Positions 7,694 through 16,733 of a stretch of 64,000 nt of DNA are shown one piece after another. The DNA is from an uncultured Tropicimonas sp. Its GTDB lineage: Bacteria; Pseudomonadota; Alphaproteobacteria; Rhodobacterales; Rhodobacteraceae. The notes under the pieces were generated by a model, which had not been told where the DNA came from, searched no databases, and was given only the letters and a program-made list of their open reading frames with translations. The DNA lies in assembly GCA_947497945.1 (NCBI GenBank), contig CANMIP010000004.1, positions 62,001 through 126,000 of the forward strand. Reading direction: 5' to 3'. Each line of letters starts with the position of its first letter. The first letter of the stretch is position 1. Made by a program: the position numbers and the translations under genes.

Positions 7694-10449
7694 TGGCCCA
7701 GCCTGTCGAGGAGGTCCGGCACATGGACCTGGTCGGATTTGTAATTGCCGGTGAGCACATGCATGATCAGGTTGACCCCGAACCGCAGGGCGATCTCGCG
7801 CTGGCGCTCGCCGGAAAAGCCGCGCCCGACCGGATAGAGCGGCGTACCATTCGCGTCGATCGCCCAGGCCGCAGCCCAGTCATTGCCGCCGATCACCACC
7901 GGCGTCACGCCATCGTTGAGGTTGCGGAAGGGCATGCCTTCGAGCTTCTGCGCATCCGGTGGCGCGGCCTCGACCCAGACATCGCGGCTGGCAAAACGTC
8001 CGGGGAAGTCCTGCAGAAGGTAGAAGGTCCGGGTGAGGACATGGTCCTCCGGGATCGGCTCCAGCGGCGGGATGTCCAGCGGACGGGCGAGCTGCTGCAG
8101 CTTGCGGCCCTGCGGCGTGCCGGAGCCAAAGCGACCGATATCGGCGTCGCGCGTATCGAAGAGGATCATGCCGCCATTGCGCAGGTAGCGGTTGAGCCGG
8201 CCGTAGGCCTCGGCCGAGGGGATCGGCTGGTCCAGCGAGACCGGCCAGTAGAGGAAGGGGAAGAAGGCCAGCTCGTCCATCTCCAGGTCGACCGCGACCG
8301 GCTCGATCGGTTCGACGGATGTGCGGTTGAACAGCGTCTCGGAGAGCCCCTTGAGCCCGGCCGCGGCGATGCGGTCAAGCTGGGCATCGCCGGTCACGAC
8401 ATGGGCAAGTACGACCTCGTTCGTGGCCAGAAGTGCCAGGCCGTCATCGGCGCGCGCTTGCGGAGCGGGGAGCATCGCCAGGACAAGGAGCGCAACGCTG
8501 CCGGCCCCTCCCGCCCGCCGCAGGCGCCCGGAGAGCCAGAGCGAGGCCAGCAGGTCCAGCCCGAGCAGCAGCAGGGCAACGGCGAGCACGGGACCCTTGA
8601 GCAGGGTCTCGCGCGCAATGGCAAGCCCCTCGACCGCAATCCGCGCCGGCCAGTTGGCGGCGGCAAGCACGGCCTCGTCCGCCAGCACGTTGAGCGCGAT
8701 GCGACGGTCCTCGGAAGCATAGAGGCCCGGCGGCATGTCGGCGGCGGGAACCCGCGCGGCCAGGCGTTCGCCGGGAATGCCGGCCAGGTTTCCCGCGTCT
8801 CGCAGCGCCCCATACCCGTCCAGCACGCGCTCCGCGGCCCAGGTCGTGCCAGAAAGTTCGGAGGCATCGGGCGCCGTGGGCCGGGTCGAGATGGCGAGCC
8901 GCTCCAGCATCTGCACGAAGAGGCCCGAGAGCGGCAGGCTCGACCATTCTGCATTTGCGGTGACGTGGAAGAGTACGACCTGACCCTCGCCCAGCGGGCG
9001 CCGCGTGACCAGCGGCGTGCCATCCGCCAGCGCGGCGATGGTCCGTTCGGAAAGCGCCGGGTCCGGCTGCGCCATGACCTGCGAATTGACCGCCACGTCG
9101 GGCGGAATCTCGAGCCCGTAGAAGGGAGAGCCTTCCGCGAAGGGACGCAAACCCTTCGGCTCGCCCCAGCTCATCGCCCCGCCGACCGAACGGCCGCCTT
9201 CACGCAGGCGCACCGGCATCAGCGGGTCGAGCTCTGCGCGGCTGACATCGGAACCGGCCAACCTTGGCCCGGCAAATCGGACCAGCAGACCGCCCGCCTT
9301 GACCCAATCGACAAGCCCCGCTTCCTCGCCCGGCGCGAGCCGCGCCACATCGGCGAGCAGGATTGCGTCCGGATTGGCCAGCAGCAGGTCCTCGAGCGCG
9401 CCGTCGAGAAGGTCGGCTGTCGGCTCGAGCGCCTGTTCGAGGTAATGCAGCGGCGAAAGCAGCTCCAGCCCCTCGCGATCGTCGCGCCCGGCGATCAGCG
9501 CCACCTCGCGGCGCTTGAGGCTGTCATCGGTCAGCGTCACGGCGCCGGCGCTGCGCTGCCCGACAATCTCGAACCGGCTGACCCGGTTGCGCATCTCGGC
9601 CGGCAGCGACAACTCGACCTCCACCCATGCCGCGTCGGCGTCGAAGCCGACCTGCGCGGTGGCCAGGCGCCGCTCCACGCCCGCCGGGTCAAGCCCGATG
9701 GCCGCGATCTCCTCCGCCTGCGCAAGCCCGTCGCGCGAGCGCAGTACCGTCAGCCGGACAAGCCCGTCCTCATAGACCACCGGGCGCAGGCCAAGCACCG
9801 GACGACCGGTCTCGAAAACGCGCAGCTTGCCCCGCGCTTCCAGGGCCTCCAGCATCGCTCCCCGCGCCGGATCATCCAGCCCGTCCGACAGCCAGAGCGT
9901 GTCGAAGCGCTCCGTTCCCAGCGCGGCTATCCAGTCCGCCTGCGCCTCCGGGTCCGGCGCCCAGGGCTGCGGTGCGAGACCGGCCAGGCGGGTCGCCCAG
10001 CGATCAGCCGAGAGGAATTCCGGCGCGGTGGGTGTCAGCGCCGTGCGCTGCACCAGCGCCACCGGACGCCCTGCCCGGCCCGCCTCTTCCAGCGCCGCCG
10101 CGATGCGAGCGCGCCGCTTGTTCCAGTCGCCCGCCTCGGCCCAGCCGCCATCCGTCACGACCAGCAGCGGACCGGAGCCGGGCTCGGAGACCTGCGGGTT
10201 CAGCACCGGACCGGCAAAGCCCAGGATAACAGCCGCCGCCGCCAGCATGCGCAGCAGCAGCAGCCACCAGGGCGTGCGGTCGGTCTGGGTTTCCTCGTCG
10301 GTCAGCCCCAGCAGCAGCGCCACGCCGGGAAAGCGCCGCCGGATCGGCGCCGGCGGCACCGCGCGCAGGATGATCCAGAGGATCGGCAGCACCAGCAGCC
10401 CAAGCAGCAGCAGCGGAGCGGTAAAACCTATCGGGCCCAGCATCCACAT
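7690..10449 (-). CDS. BatA-type N-terminal / DUF4159 C-terminal membrane protein
   Basis: 919 residues. The first ~85 residues (two transmembrane helices around PLLLLGLLVLPILWIILRA and LLLLRMLAAAAVILGFAGP) match the Aerotolerance-regulator (BatA) N-terminal domain. The middle has a vWA-like region (LLVVTDGGWAEA). After a helix near 640-690, the last ~230 residues match DUF4159 (LAFFPFLYWPVSLDQPIP, GGMILFDTRDAD). It overlaps its neighbours on both sides and belongs to the moxR operon. Such proteins accompany MoxR AAA+ ATPases and vWA proteins; the exact substrate is unknown. Confidence 0.88.
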   Translation of the reverse strand: MWMLGPIGFTAPLLLLGLLVLPILWIILRAVPPAPIRRRFPGVALLLGLTDEETQTDRTPWWLLLLRMLAAAAVILGFAGPVLNPQVSEPGSGPLLVVTDGGWAEAGDWNKRRARIAAALEEAGRAGRPVALVQRTALTPTAPEFLSADRWATRLAGLAPQPWAPDPEAQADWIAALGTERFDTLWLSDGLDDPARGAMLEALEARGKLRVFETGRPVLGLRPVVYEDGLVRLTVLRSRDGLAQAEEIAAIGLDPAGVERRLATAQVGFDADAAWVEVELSLPAEMRNRVSRFEIVGQRSAGAVTLTDDSLKRREVALIAGRDDREGLELLSPLHYLEQALEPTADLLDGALEDLLLANPDAILLADVARLAPGEEAGLVDWVKAGGLLVRFAGPRLAGSDVSRAELDPLMPVRLREGGRSVGGAMSWGEPKGLRPFAEGSPFYGLEIPPDVAVNSQVMAQPDPALSERTIAALADGTPLVTRRPLGEGQVVLFHVTANAEWSSLPLSGLFVQMLERLAISTRPTAPDASELSGTTWAAERVLDGYGALRDAGNLAGIPGERLAARVPAADMPPGLYASEDRRIALNVLADEAVLAAANWPARIAVEGLAIARETLLKGPVLAVALLLLGLDLLASLWLSGRLRRAGGAGSVALLVLAMLPAPQARADDGLALLATNEVVLAHVVTGDAQLDRIAAAGLKGLSETLFNRTSVEPIEPVAVDLEMDELAFFPFLYWPVSLDQPIPSAEAYGRLNRYLRNGGMILFDTRDADIGRFGSGTPQGRKLQQLARPLDIPPLEPIPEDHVLTRTFYLLQDFPGRFASRDVWVEAAPPDAQKLEGMPFRNLNDGVTPVVIGGNDWAAAWAIDANGTPLYPVGRGFSGERQREIALRFGVNLIMHVLTGNYKSDQVHVPDLLDRLGQ

Positions 10450-11327
10450 CAGCGCGCGCGCTCCAGTGTCGAATAGAGCCAGAGCAGTGCCGATTGCGCG
10501 CCCTCGCCGGTATGATGTCCCTTGTAAAGCCAGCCGGACAGCCGCGCGAGCCGGTCCAGCCGGTCCTTGCGCGCGGCGAGCCGTTCGAGATAGCGCGCCT
10601 TCAGATCGCCCGCCTTCAGCGTCTCATGCTGGAGCGTACCGCCCATGCTCTCAAACACCGTCCGTCCGTCAAAGGGAAAGCTCTCCTCCACCGGGTCCAG
10701 GATCTGGAACAGAGTGCCATGCACGCCGCGATCCGCGGCCTTGGCGAGGGCCGCCTCGACCGCATCCATGTCGCCCATGAAATCGGACAGGAACACGGCG
10801 CGGGCATGGGCCGGCAGACCCGGGGTCTGCGGGGTGCCGTAATCATCCTCGGACAGCTCCCCCGTCAGCGCCTCGGCCAGCCGCATGAGCTGAACCTGCC
10901 CCGAACGCGGCGGCGTGCCGAGATTGGCCAGCCCGACCCGCTCGCCGGCCCGCACCAGCAGCACCGAAAGCGCCAGCGCCAGCAACCGCGCCCGGTCCGA
11001 TTTCGTCGGACGTTCGGTGTCGCCCGTGAACCCCATCGACCGCGACCCGTCGACCCAGATCACTACGCTCTGCGCCGCCTGCCACTCCTTCTGCCGAATG
11101 AAATGCACATCAGATTTTGCCGAGCGCCGCCAGTCGATCTCGCGTGCCTCGTCGCCCTGCGACAGAGGACGATATTGCCAGAACTCGTCGCCCATGCCCG
11201 CGCGCCGTCGCCCATGCGAACCCAGCATCACCGTCGAGGCAAGATGCTCGGCCTGCGCCAGGAGCGGCGGCAGGGCAGCGGCCAGGCCTTCGGCCCGGCT
11301 GCGCAGCTGGGGACCAGCCTGTGTCAC
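10449..11327 (-). CDS. DUF58 domain protein (vWA-like partner of MoxR)
   Basis: 292 residues. The DUF58 signature EFWQYRPLSQGDEAREIDWR followed by RSAKSD lies at about residues 48-73. A MIDAS-like DGSRS (Asp93, Ser95, Ser97) marks the vWA fold. No transmembrane helix is evident, so it is probably cytoplasmic. It overlaps moxR by 4 bp upstream and the BatA/DUF4159 gene by 1 bp downstream. In known systems the DUF58 protein is a client or adaptor of MoxR. Confidence 0.92.
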   Translation of the reverse strand: MTQAGPQLRSRAEGLAAALPPLLAQAEHLASTVMLGSHGRRRAGMGDEFWQYRPLSQGDEAREIDWRRSAKSDVHFIRQKEWQAAQSVVIWVDGSRSMGFTGDTERPTKSDRARLLALALSVLLVRAGERVGLANLGTPPRSGQVQLMRLAEALTGELSEDDYGTPQTPGLPAHARAVFLSDFMGDMDAVEAALAKAADRGVHGTLFQILDPVEESFPFDGRTVFESMGGTLQHETLKAGDLKARYLERLAARKDRLDRLARLSGWLYKGHHTGEGAQSALLWLYSTLERAR

Positions 11328-12331
11328 GCGGCAGCCTCGATCCGGCCGATCTGCGCGGCGACGGTGTGGATCAGATCGCCAAGGCTCTCGCCCCGTGCCC
11401 GCGCGGCAAAGGTCAGCGCCATGCGGTGCAGCAACACCGGCTCGGCCATCTGCACCACGTCCTCCGTCGAGGGCGCCAGCCGCCCGTCAAGCAGCGCCCG
11501 CGCCCGCACGGTCAGCATCAGGGCCTGTGCCGCGCGCGGCCCCGGCCCCCAGGAAACATTTCGCGTCACCTCTTCCGGCACGCCCGGTTCGCCCGGGCGG
11601 AAGGCGCGGACAAGATCGAGGATCAGCTCGACAACCTTCTCGCCCACCGGCATCCGCCGAAGGACGACCTGGGCCGCCATCAGCTCTTCCGGTGTAAACA
11701 CCGCAATCGCTTCATCTTCCTCGATCCCGGTCGTCGCGATCAGGATGTCATGCTCGGTTCCGCGGTCCGGATAGGGCACGTCGATCTGGACGAGGAAGCG
11801 GTCGAGCTGCGCCTCGGGCAACGGGTACGTGCCTTCCTGTTCGATCGGGTTCTGCGTGGCGAGCACGTGGAAGGGCGCGCCGAGCGCGCGGTGTTCGCCG
11901 GCAATCGTGACCTCCTTCTCCTGCATCGCCTGCAAGAGCGCCGATTGCGTCCGCGGCGAGGCGCGGTTGATCTCGTCGGCCATCAGAAGCTGGCAAAAGA
12001 TCGGCCCCTCGATGAAGCGGAAATCGCGCCGTCCGGCCTCGCCGGTCTCCAACACTTCCGAGCCGAGAATGTCGGCCGGCATCAGGTCCGGCGTGAACTG
12101 GATGCGGCTGGTATTGAGCCCCATCACCGTGCCCAGCGTGTCCACCAGCCGCGTCTTGCCCAGCCCCGGCAGGCCTATCAGCAGACCGTGCCCGCCGCAC
12201 AGAAGCGCCGACAGAACGAGGTCCACGACCCGCTCCTGGCCGATGAACCGCCGCGTTATCGAGGCCTTGGCCTCGGCCAGCTTCTGCCCAAGGGCTTCGA
12301 TTTCTGCAACAAGTTCGCTAGGCTCTGTCAT
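11324..12331 (-). CDS. MoxR family AAA+ ATPase
   Basis: 335-residue AAA+ chaperone-like ATPase. Walker A GLPGLGKT is at residues 53-60, Walker B LLMADE at 115-120, with sensor segment LATQNPIEQEGTYPLPEAQ and the C-terminal lid. MTEPSELVAEIEAL is the right start; longer in-frame extensions run through the divergent DUF1285 gene and are artefacts. First gene of the four-gene MoxR-DUF58-BatA/DUF4159-membrane operon. MoxR proteins act in maturation or metal insertion of protein complexes and in stress tolerance; the client here is not known. Confidence 0.93.
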   Translation of the reverse strand: MTEPSELVAEIEALGQKLAEAKASITRRFIGQERVVDLVLSALLCGGHGLLIGLPGLGKTRLVDTLGTVMGLNTSRIQFTPDLMPADILGSEVLETGEAGRRDFRFIEGPIFCQLLMADEINRASPRTQSALLQAMQEKEVTIAGEHRALGAPFHVLATQNPIEQEGTYPLPEAQLDRFLVQIDVPYPDRGTEHDILIATTGIEEDEAIAVFTPEELMAAQVVLRRMPVGEKVVELILDLVRAFRPGEPGVPEEVTRNVSWGPGPRAAQALMLTVRARALLDGRLAPSTEDVVQMAEPVLLHRMALTFAARARGESLGDLIHTVAAQIGRIEAAA

Positions 12332-12391
12332 GGAAAGCACCCTCGGGCAATTCTGTCTGCCCCAGTAAGGCAGATATTTCGCGGGGAACAA

Positions 12392-12997
12392 ATGACAAAA
12401 AAGGGAACGGGGAAAATGAGCCAGACGCCTTCGGCCGAGAGCCTCGCAAAAGCGGCCAGCGACGCGGCGAAATCGGGCGGTTTGCCACCGGTTCACCTCT
12501 GGGATCCGCCCTTTTGCGGCGATCTGGACATGGAAATCCGGCGCGACGGAACCTGGTTCTACCAGGGGACCCCCATCGGCCGGGCGCCGCTTGTGAAGCT
12601 TTTCTCCACCATCCTGCGCCGCGACGGGGACGATTTTTTTCTGGTCACACCGGTCGAGAAAGTGGGGATTCGCGTCGAGGACGCCCCGTTCCTTGCCATT
12701 GACGCCAATGCCGCCGGCTCCGGCCCCGACCAGGTTATCACCTTCACCACCAATGTCGGCGATACGGTCACGGCCGGTCCCGAACACCCGATCCGGGTCG
12801 AGCGCGACCCCACGACAGGCGAGCCATCGCCCTACGTGCTGGTGCGGGTCAACCTGGAAGCGCTGATCGATCGCAAGAGTTTCTACCGCCTCGTGGAACT
12901 TGGCCAGCATCATATCCATGACGGCGAAGCCTGGTTCGGCCTCTGGTCGGGCGGCAGGTTCTTCCCGGTCATCCCGTCCGCAGAGCTGCCTGGATAG
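12392..12997 (+). CDS. DUF1285 domain protein
   Basis: About 201 residues, matching DUF1285: VHLWDPPFCGDLDMEIRRDG, then WFYQGTPIGR, VTPVEKVGIRVEDAPF and a C-terminal FFPVIPSAEL. The start is either the ATG at 12392 (MTKKGTGKMSQ) or the one at 12416 (MSQTPSAES); both have G-rich upstream tracts, and I chose the longer. The family has a PH-like two-domain fold but no known reaction. The gene is divergent from moxR with only 60 bp between, so they probably share control; this pairing recurs in alphaproteobacteria. Confidence 0.88.
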   Translation: MTKKGTGKMSQTPSAESLAKAASDAAKSGGLPPVHLWDPPFCGDLDMEIRRDGTWFYQGTPIGRAPLVKLFSTILRRDGDDFFLVTPVEKVGIRVEDAPFLAIDANAAGSGPDQVITFTTNVGDTVTAGPEHPIRVERDPTTGEPSPYVLVRVNLEALIDRKSFYRLVELGQHHIHDGEAWFGLWSGGRFFPVIPSAELPG

Positions 12998-13124
12998 AGC
13001 GCTGACGCACAGTGCATTGTGCATTTCTACCGGAAGGAATGAACAAGGCCTTGTGCGGCTTTGCGTATTCCACACATCCCCGCTTCCGAATATGAGAGGC
13101 CCAACACATAATCAGGACCGTCGA

Positions 13125-13379
13125 ATGATCCCCAAACGCTTTGAACCCTATGTCTTCGCCGCGACGCTTTCCTGCATGATGTCCTTCATCATCTCCGGCG
13201 TCTCGACCTATCGTGCACTCGGACTCATCGACGGGTTCATATCGATCTGGATCGCCAACTGGCTGACCTCCTGGGCGATTGCCTTCCCGGTGGTCACGGT
13301 TGTCGCCCCGTTCGCCCGCCGCCTTGTCTCGAAGGTGATCGCCGAGGAGGAGCCGCAAAAGGACCGGCGCGCCGCGTGA
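13125..13379 (+). CDS. DUF2798 family small membrane protein
   Basis: 84 residues with two transmembrane helices (about 10-30 and 45-66). The pattern MSFIISGVSTYRALG and WANWLTSW-like text (IWIANWLTSWAIAFPVVTVV) matches DUF2798. It ends in a charged tail (EEEPQKDRRAA). The ATG at 13125 gives the usual length; the longer open frame starts inside the DUF1285 gene and is not credible. Function unknown. Confidence 0.8.
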   Translation: MIPKRFEPYVFAATLSCMMSFIISGVSTYRALGLIDGFISIWIANWLTSWAIAFPVVTVVAPFARRLVSKVIAEEEPQKDRRAA

Positions 13380-13716
13380 TCGGGGAGGCGAGTTGACGGG
13401 CGGGACGCCTAGCGCGCCCGGCACCAACACCGAACCGATAGGGAACATTGCTGCGGAGCGCTGAAGGGCACGGAACCAAGGCCGAAGGCCGCCGTGCCAG
13501 CGCCTTCCCGTTCCGGCGGGCTGGCGCTTTGTCACCCGCGCGCCAAGGCTTGAAAATCTTCGGATTCGGCCGGGATAAAGTGCAGACCCCGGATGTTGCA
13601 GCGCCAACCCACGGGCAGACGTTGGCACGGCTACCGCCGGGCGTCCTTGCATACCAAGCTCGGTCGCTCGAACTGTTCGGCCTCTCCCTTAGGCGATCCT
13701 TGACGCCGAATCCGCC
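13380..13716. other. Intergenic region with inverted repeat, no gene seen
   Basis: 337 bp without a convincing gene. A GC-rich hairpin (GCCAGC...GCTGGC, about 13497-13535, followed by TTT) may terminate the DUF2798 transcript. Near the right end is one arm of a long inverted repeat (13649-13666) whose other arm (13721-13738) lies in the 3' end of the sulfotransferase gene; see findings. Confidence 0.5.
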
Positions 13717-14535
13717 CTACCGACCGAGCTTGGCATGCACCTCGTCGAGGTCGATCTCGCCAACCGGCATCTTGTTGGCCGGGTTCTCGAAATCGTAGCG
13801 GAAGAGGTCGAAATCCCGCTTGTAGATCTCGTAGACGAGATGCATCGACAGGTCGTCGAAATAGTCTTCCACGGGATAGGCCCGCTTCGGCCCGTGCCCC
13901 TCGCTCTCGTTGAAGCGCGGAATGGTGGCAAGATCGACGGGGAAGGACGTGTCCAGCCCGTCCAGTACCTTCGCCATGCCGTCATTGAAAGCCTCGGTCC
14001 AGAAGATGTTGTTGTAGAGGCCGCCATTGACGATGAAGGTCGAGATATGGCCCGACATGGCCGACCAGTGGATATCCGGATCCATCGGCCGGCGGAAACG
14101 GATCGTGTCGCGCGCGAAGAGCAGGAAGCGACGGAAGCTCTTCACCTGGTCGAAATCGAACCCGTCCTCCGGCGAGCCAACCTCGATCCCGTATTTCTGA
14201 ACCAGCGTCGGCACGAGATTGCCCCGATAGCGCCGCCCGTTGCGCTGGATGCCGGCGATCTTGTCGAAGAAGGAGGACAGGATGCGGGTATAGGGGTTGC
14301 GCACACAGGTGAAGCTCGGCGACTTGTGCGCCTTCACATTGGCCTCGATGGCCGGCTGGCTTTCTTCCTGCGCCCATTTGTGCAGGCCGCTGGTCGAGTC
14401 GTGGATGTCGCCGTCGAAGAAATGGCCGTGATCGGAGAAGAACATGATCTGGCCGATGGTCGAGCAGGCGCATTTCGGCACCACGCGATAGACCATGCTC
14501 TCGCTTTCCGTCATCCAGGTGCCGGGAAATCCCAT
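13717..14535 (-). CDS. Sulfotransferase family protein
   Basis: 272 residues. The PAPS-binding 5' loop is visible as VVPKCACSTIGQI (about 18-30) and the 3'-phosphate motif as TCVRNPYTRILSSFFDKI (about 76-93), the pattern of the carbohydrate-type sulfotransferase family. The start MGFPGTW follows AGAGGA; an upstream ATG would add 15 residues without a ribosome site. It is divergent from a core-2/I-branching-type glycosyltransferase, suggesting that both build a sulfated glycan. No signal peptide or membrane helix is seen, so it acts in the cytoplasm. Confidence 0.85.
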   Translation of the reverse strand: MGFPGTWMTESESMVYRVVPKCACSTIGQIMFFSDHGHFFDGDIHDSTSGLHKWAQEESQPAIEANVKAHKSPSFTCVRNPYTRILSSFFDKIAGIQRNGRRYRGNLVPTLVQKYGIEVGSPEDGFDFDQVKSFRRFLLFARDTIRFRRPMDPDIHWSAMSGHISTFIVNGGLYNNIFWTEAFNDGMAKVLDGLDTSFPVDLATIPRFNESEGHGPKRAYPVEDYFDDLSMHLVYEIYKRDFDLFRYDFENPANKMPVGEIDLDEVHAKLGR

Positions 14536-14676
14536 CGTGTTTTCCTCTGATTGCTCTGTGCCGAGCTGTCTTTTCGACAATGCTCACAAAAAAGCAAACA
14601 AACTCTGTCAATTCAATCCGGGTTCGCGCTATCAGCTTTGAACAATGCCCCGCAAGTTCCGAAGATCGTTTCCGAA

Positions 14677-16251
14677 ATGGTCCAGATCGCCTATATCCTG
14701 CTGTGTCACAAGGATCCCGACGCCATTATTGCGCAGGCGCGGCGGCTGACGGCTGTCGGCGATTGCCTGTCGATTCATTTCGACGCCAGCGCCCCGGCCG
14801 CGGCCTTCGAGAAGATCCGGGCCGCGCTGGCCGACAACCCGAACGTGACCTTCGCGGCACGCCGGCTCAAATGCGGCTGGGGCGAGTGGAGCCTTGTCGC
14901 GGCGACACTGGAAGCGGTCAAATCGGCGGTGGCGGCCTTCCCGCAGGCCACGCATTTCTACATGCTCTCGGGCGATTGCATGCCGATCAAGTCGGCCGAG
15001 TACGCCCATGCCTTCCTCGCGGCGGAGAATGTCGATTACATCGAGTCCTTCGACTATTTCGAGAGCGGCTGGATCAAGACCGGCTTCGTCGAGGAACGGC
15101 TGATCTATCGTCACTACTTCAACGAGCGGCAGCGCAGCTGGCTCTTCTATACCAGTTTCGAGCTGCAGAAACGTTTCGGGCTCAAGCGGCCGATCCCCGA
15201 AGATCTGCAGATGATGATCGGGTCCCAGTGGTGGTGCCTGCGCCGGAGCACGATCGAGGCGGTGCTTGCATTCTGCCGGGACCGACGCGACGTGATGCGT
15301 TTCTTCTCCACCACCTGGATCCCGGACGAGACCTTCTTCCAGACCATCGTCCGGCATCTCGTGGCGCGTGAAGAGATCCGGTCGAGGACGCTGACCTTCC
15401 TGATGTTCTCCGATTACGGCATGCCGGTGAATTTCTACAACGACCAGCATGACCTGCTGCTGTCGCAGGACGCGCTTTTCGCCCGCAAGATCAGCCCCGA
15501 GGCGAAGGAGCTGAAAACCCGTCTCGGACAGCTCTACTCGGCGACAGGCATCGAGTTTTCGATCTCCAACGAGGGTCGGAACCTGTTCCGCTACCTGACC
15601 GGGCAGGGGCGCAAGGGGCTGCGATTTGCCCCGCGCTTCTGGGAGAGCGGCGGGCTGGAGCGGGACAAGGAACTGCTGCTGGTCGTGTGCAAGAAATGGC
15701 ATATTGCCAAGCGGGTTGTGGAGGCGATCCGGCAGCATACGGATATCCCGGCCGTCGGGTATCTCTTCAACGAGCGCGACGCGGGGTTGCCCGATCTCGG
15801 GGGGATCGAATCCGATGTCGAGAAACGGGCGCGGCACCGCCGGGTGCTGGTCTCGATGCTGTTCGGCTATCACCAGAGCAACAAGATGGCGCTCTGCCTC
15901 GATTCCTCGATGCTCGAAATGATGCAGGATTTCGACCGCGACAGGGCGACCGTGCGTCTCCTCGAAATCCAGTGCACCATCGATGATGCTTTCCTGGCGG
16001 GCCATGCGCAGCGGGTCGGGCTGGCCGGCGAAGGGCGCAGCCTGGAGTCGATGTCGGAGCTTATCGCGACGCTGCGGCGGGACTTCGCCAAGGAATCGGA
16101 CCGTATCCGCGAGGCCGGATTCGAATATCTCCACGTGCTGCGGCAGGACAGGCCGGAGAACGACAATATCCTGTCGCTCGCAGCATTTCTGACTATACCG
16201 GAGGAGACGGCGCGGCAGATTGCGGCGACCGAAAACCTGTTTGACGACTGA
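14677..16251 (+). CDS. Core-2/I-branching-type glycosyltransferase with DUF5928-like C-terminal half
   Basis: 524 residues. The N-terminal ~290 residues look like a Branch (GT14) glycosyltransferase: MVQIAYILLCHKDP, IHFDASAP, WGEWSLVAATLEAVK, FYMLSGDCMPIKS, WWCLRRSTIEAVL, and WIPDETFFQTIVRHL. The C-terminal ~220 residues begin near KELLLVVCKKWHIAKRVVEA and resemble a second nucleotide- or sulfate-handling domain described as DUF5928 in Rhodobacterales. The ATG at 14677 gives the conserved N-terminus; the ribosome site is weak. Divergent from the sulfotransferase, and followed by a HIT protein 19 bp downstream. Confidence 0.82.
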   Translation: MVQIAYILLCHKDPDAIIAQARRLTAVGDCLSIHFDASAPAAAFEKIRAALADNPNVTFAARRLKCGWGEWSLVAATLEAVKSAVAAFPQATHFYMLSGDCMPIKSAEYAHAFLAAENVDYIESFDYFESGWIKTGFVEERLIYRHYFNERQRSWLFYTSFELQKRFGLKRPIPEDLQMMIGSQWWCLRRSTIEAVLAFCRDRRDVMRFFSTTWIPDETFFQTIVRHLVAREEIRSRTLTFLMFSDYGMPVNFYNDQHDLLLSQDALFARKISPEAKELKTRLGQLYSATGIEFSISNEGRNLFRYLTGQGRKGLRFAPRFWESGGLERDKELLLVVCKKWHIAKRVVEAIRQHTDIPAVGYLFNERDAGLPDLGGIESDVEKRARHRRVLVSMLFGYHQSNKMALCLDSSMLEMMQDFDRDRATVRLLEIQCTIDDAFLAGHAQRVGLAGEGRSLESMSELIATLRRDFAKESDRIREAGFEYLHVLRQDRPENDNILSLAAFLTIPEETARQIAATENLFDD

Positions 16252-16270
16252 CCCAACGAGAGGCTGGCAG

Positions 16271-16654
<384 letters not shown>

Positions 16655-16733
16655 ACCGCTCGGCACGGCTGTAAGATAGCGCGCCTGTGGCGCATTCTTC
16701 CTGCGCCCTTCGGGCCGTGGGCAGCCAGAGAGG
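16655..16733. terminator. Possible bidirectional hairpin between convergent genes
   Basis: Between the stops of the HIT gene and the ATP-grasp gene lies GGCGCA (16689-16694), a 7-nt pyrimidine loop and TGCGCC (16702-16707). No long T-tract follows, so this is a weak terminator candidate for either strand. Confidence 0.3.

Noticed and set aside
5168-10476. Very long open frames on the plus strand opposite the BatA/DUF4159 genes
   Set aside because: They are antisense to clearly conserved proteins, rich in Arg/Gly/His/Gln and lack any domain; typical shadows in GC-rich DNA.
12332-13075. N-terminal extension of MoxR through the DUF1285 gene
   Set aside because: The extension is the reverse of DUF1285 coding sequence; MTEPSELV is a good start with the normal family length.
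14632-16134. 500-residue minus-strand frame opposite the glycosyltransferase
   Set aside because: Antisense of a conserved enzyme; low-complexity and without start or ribosome site support.
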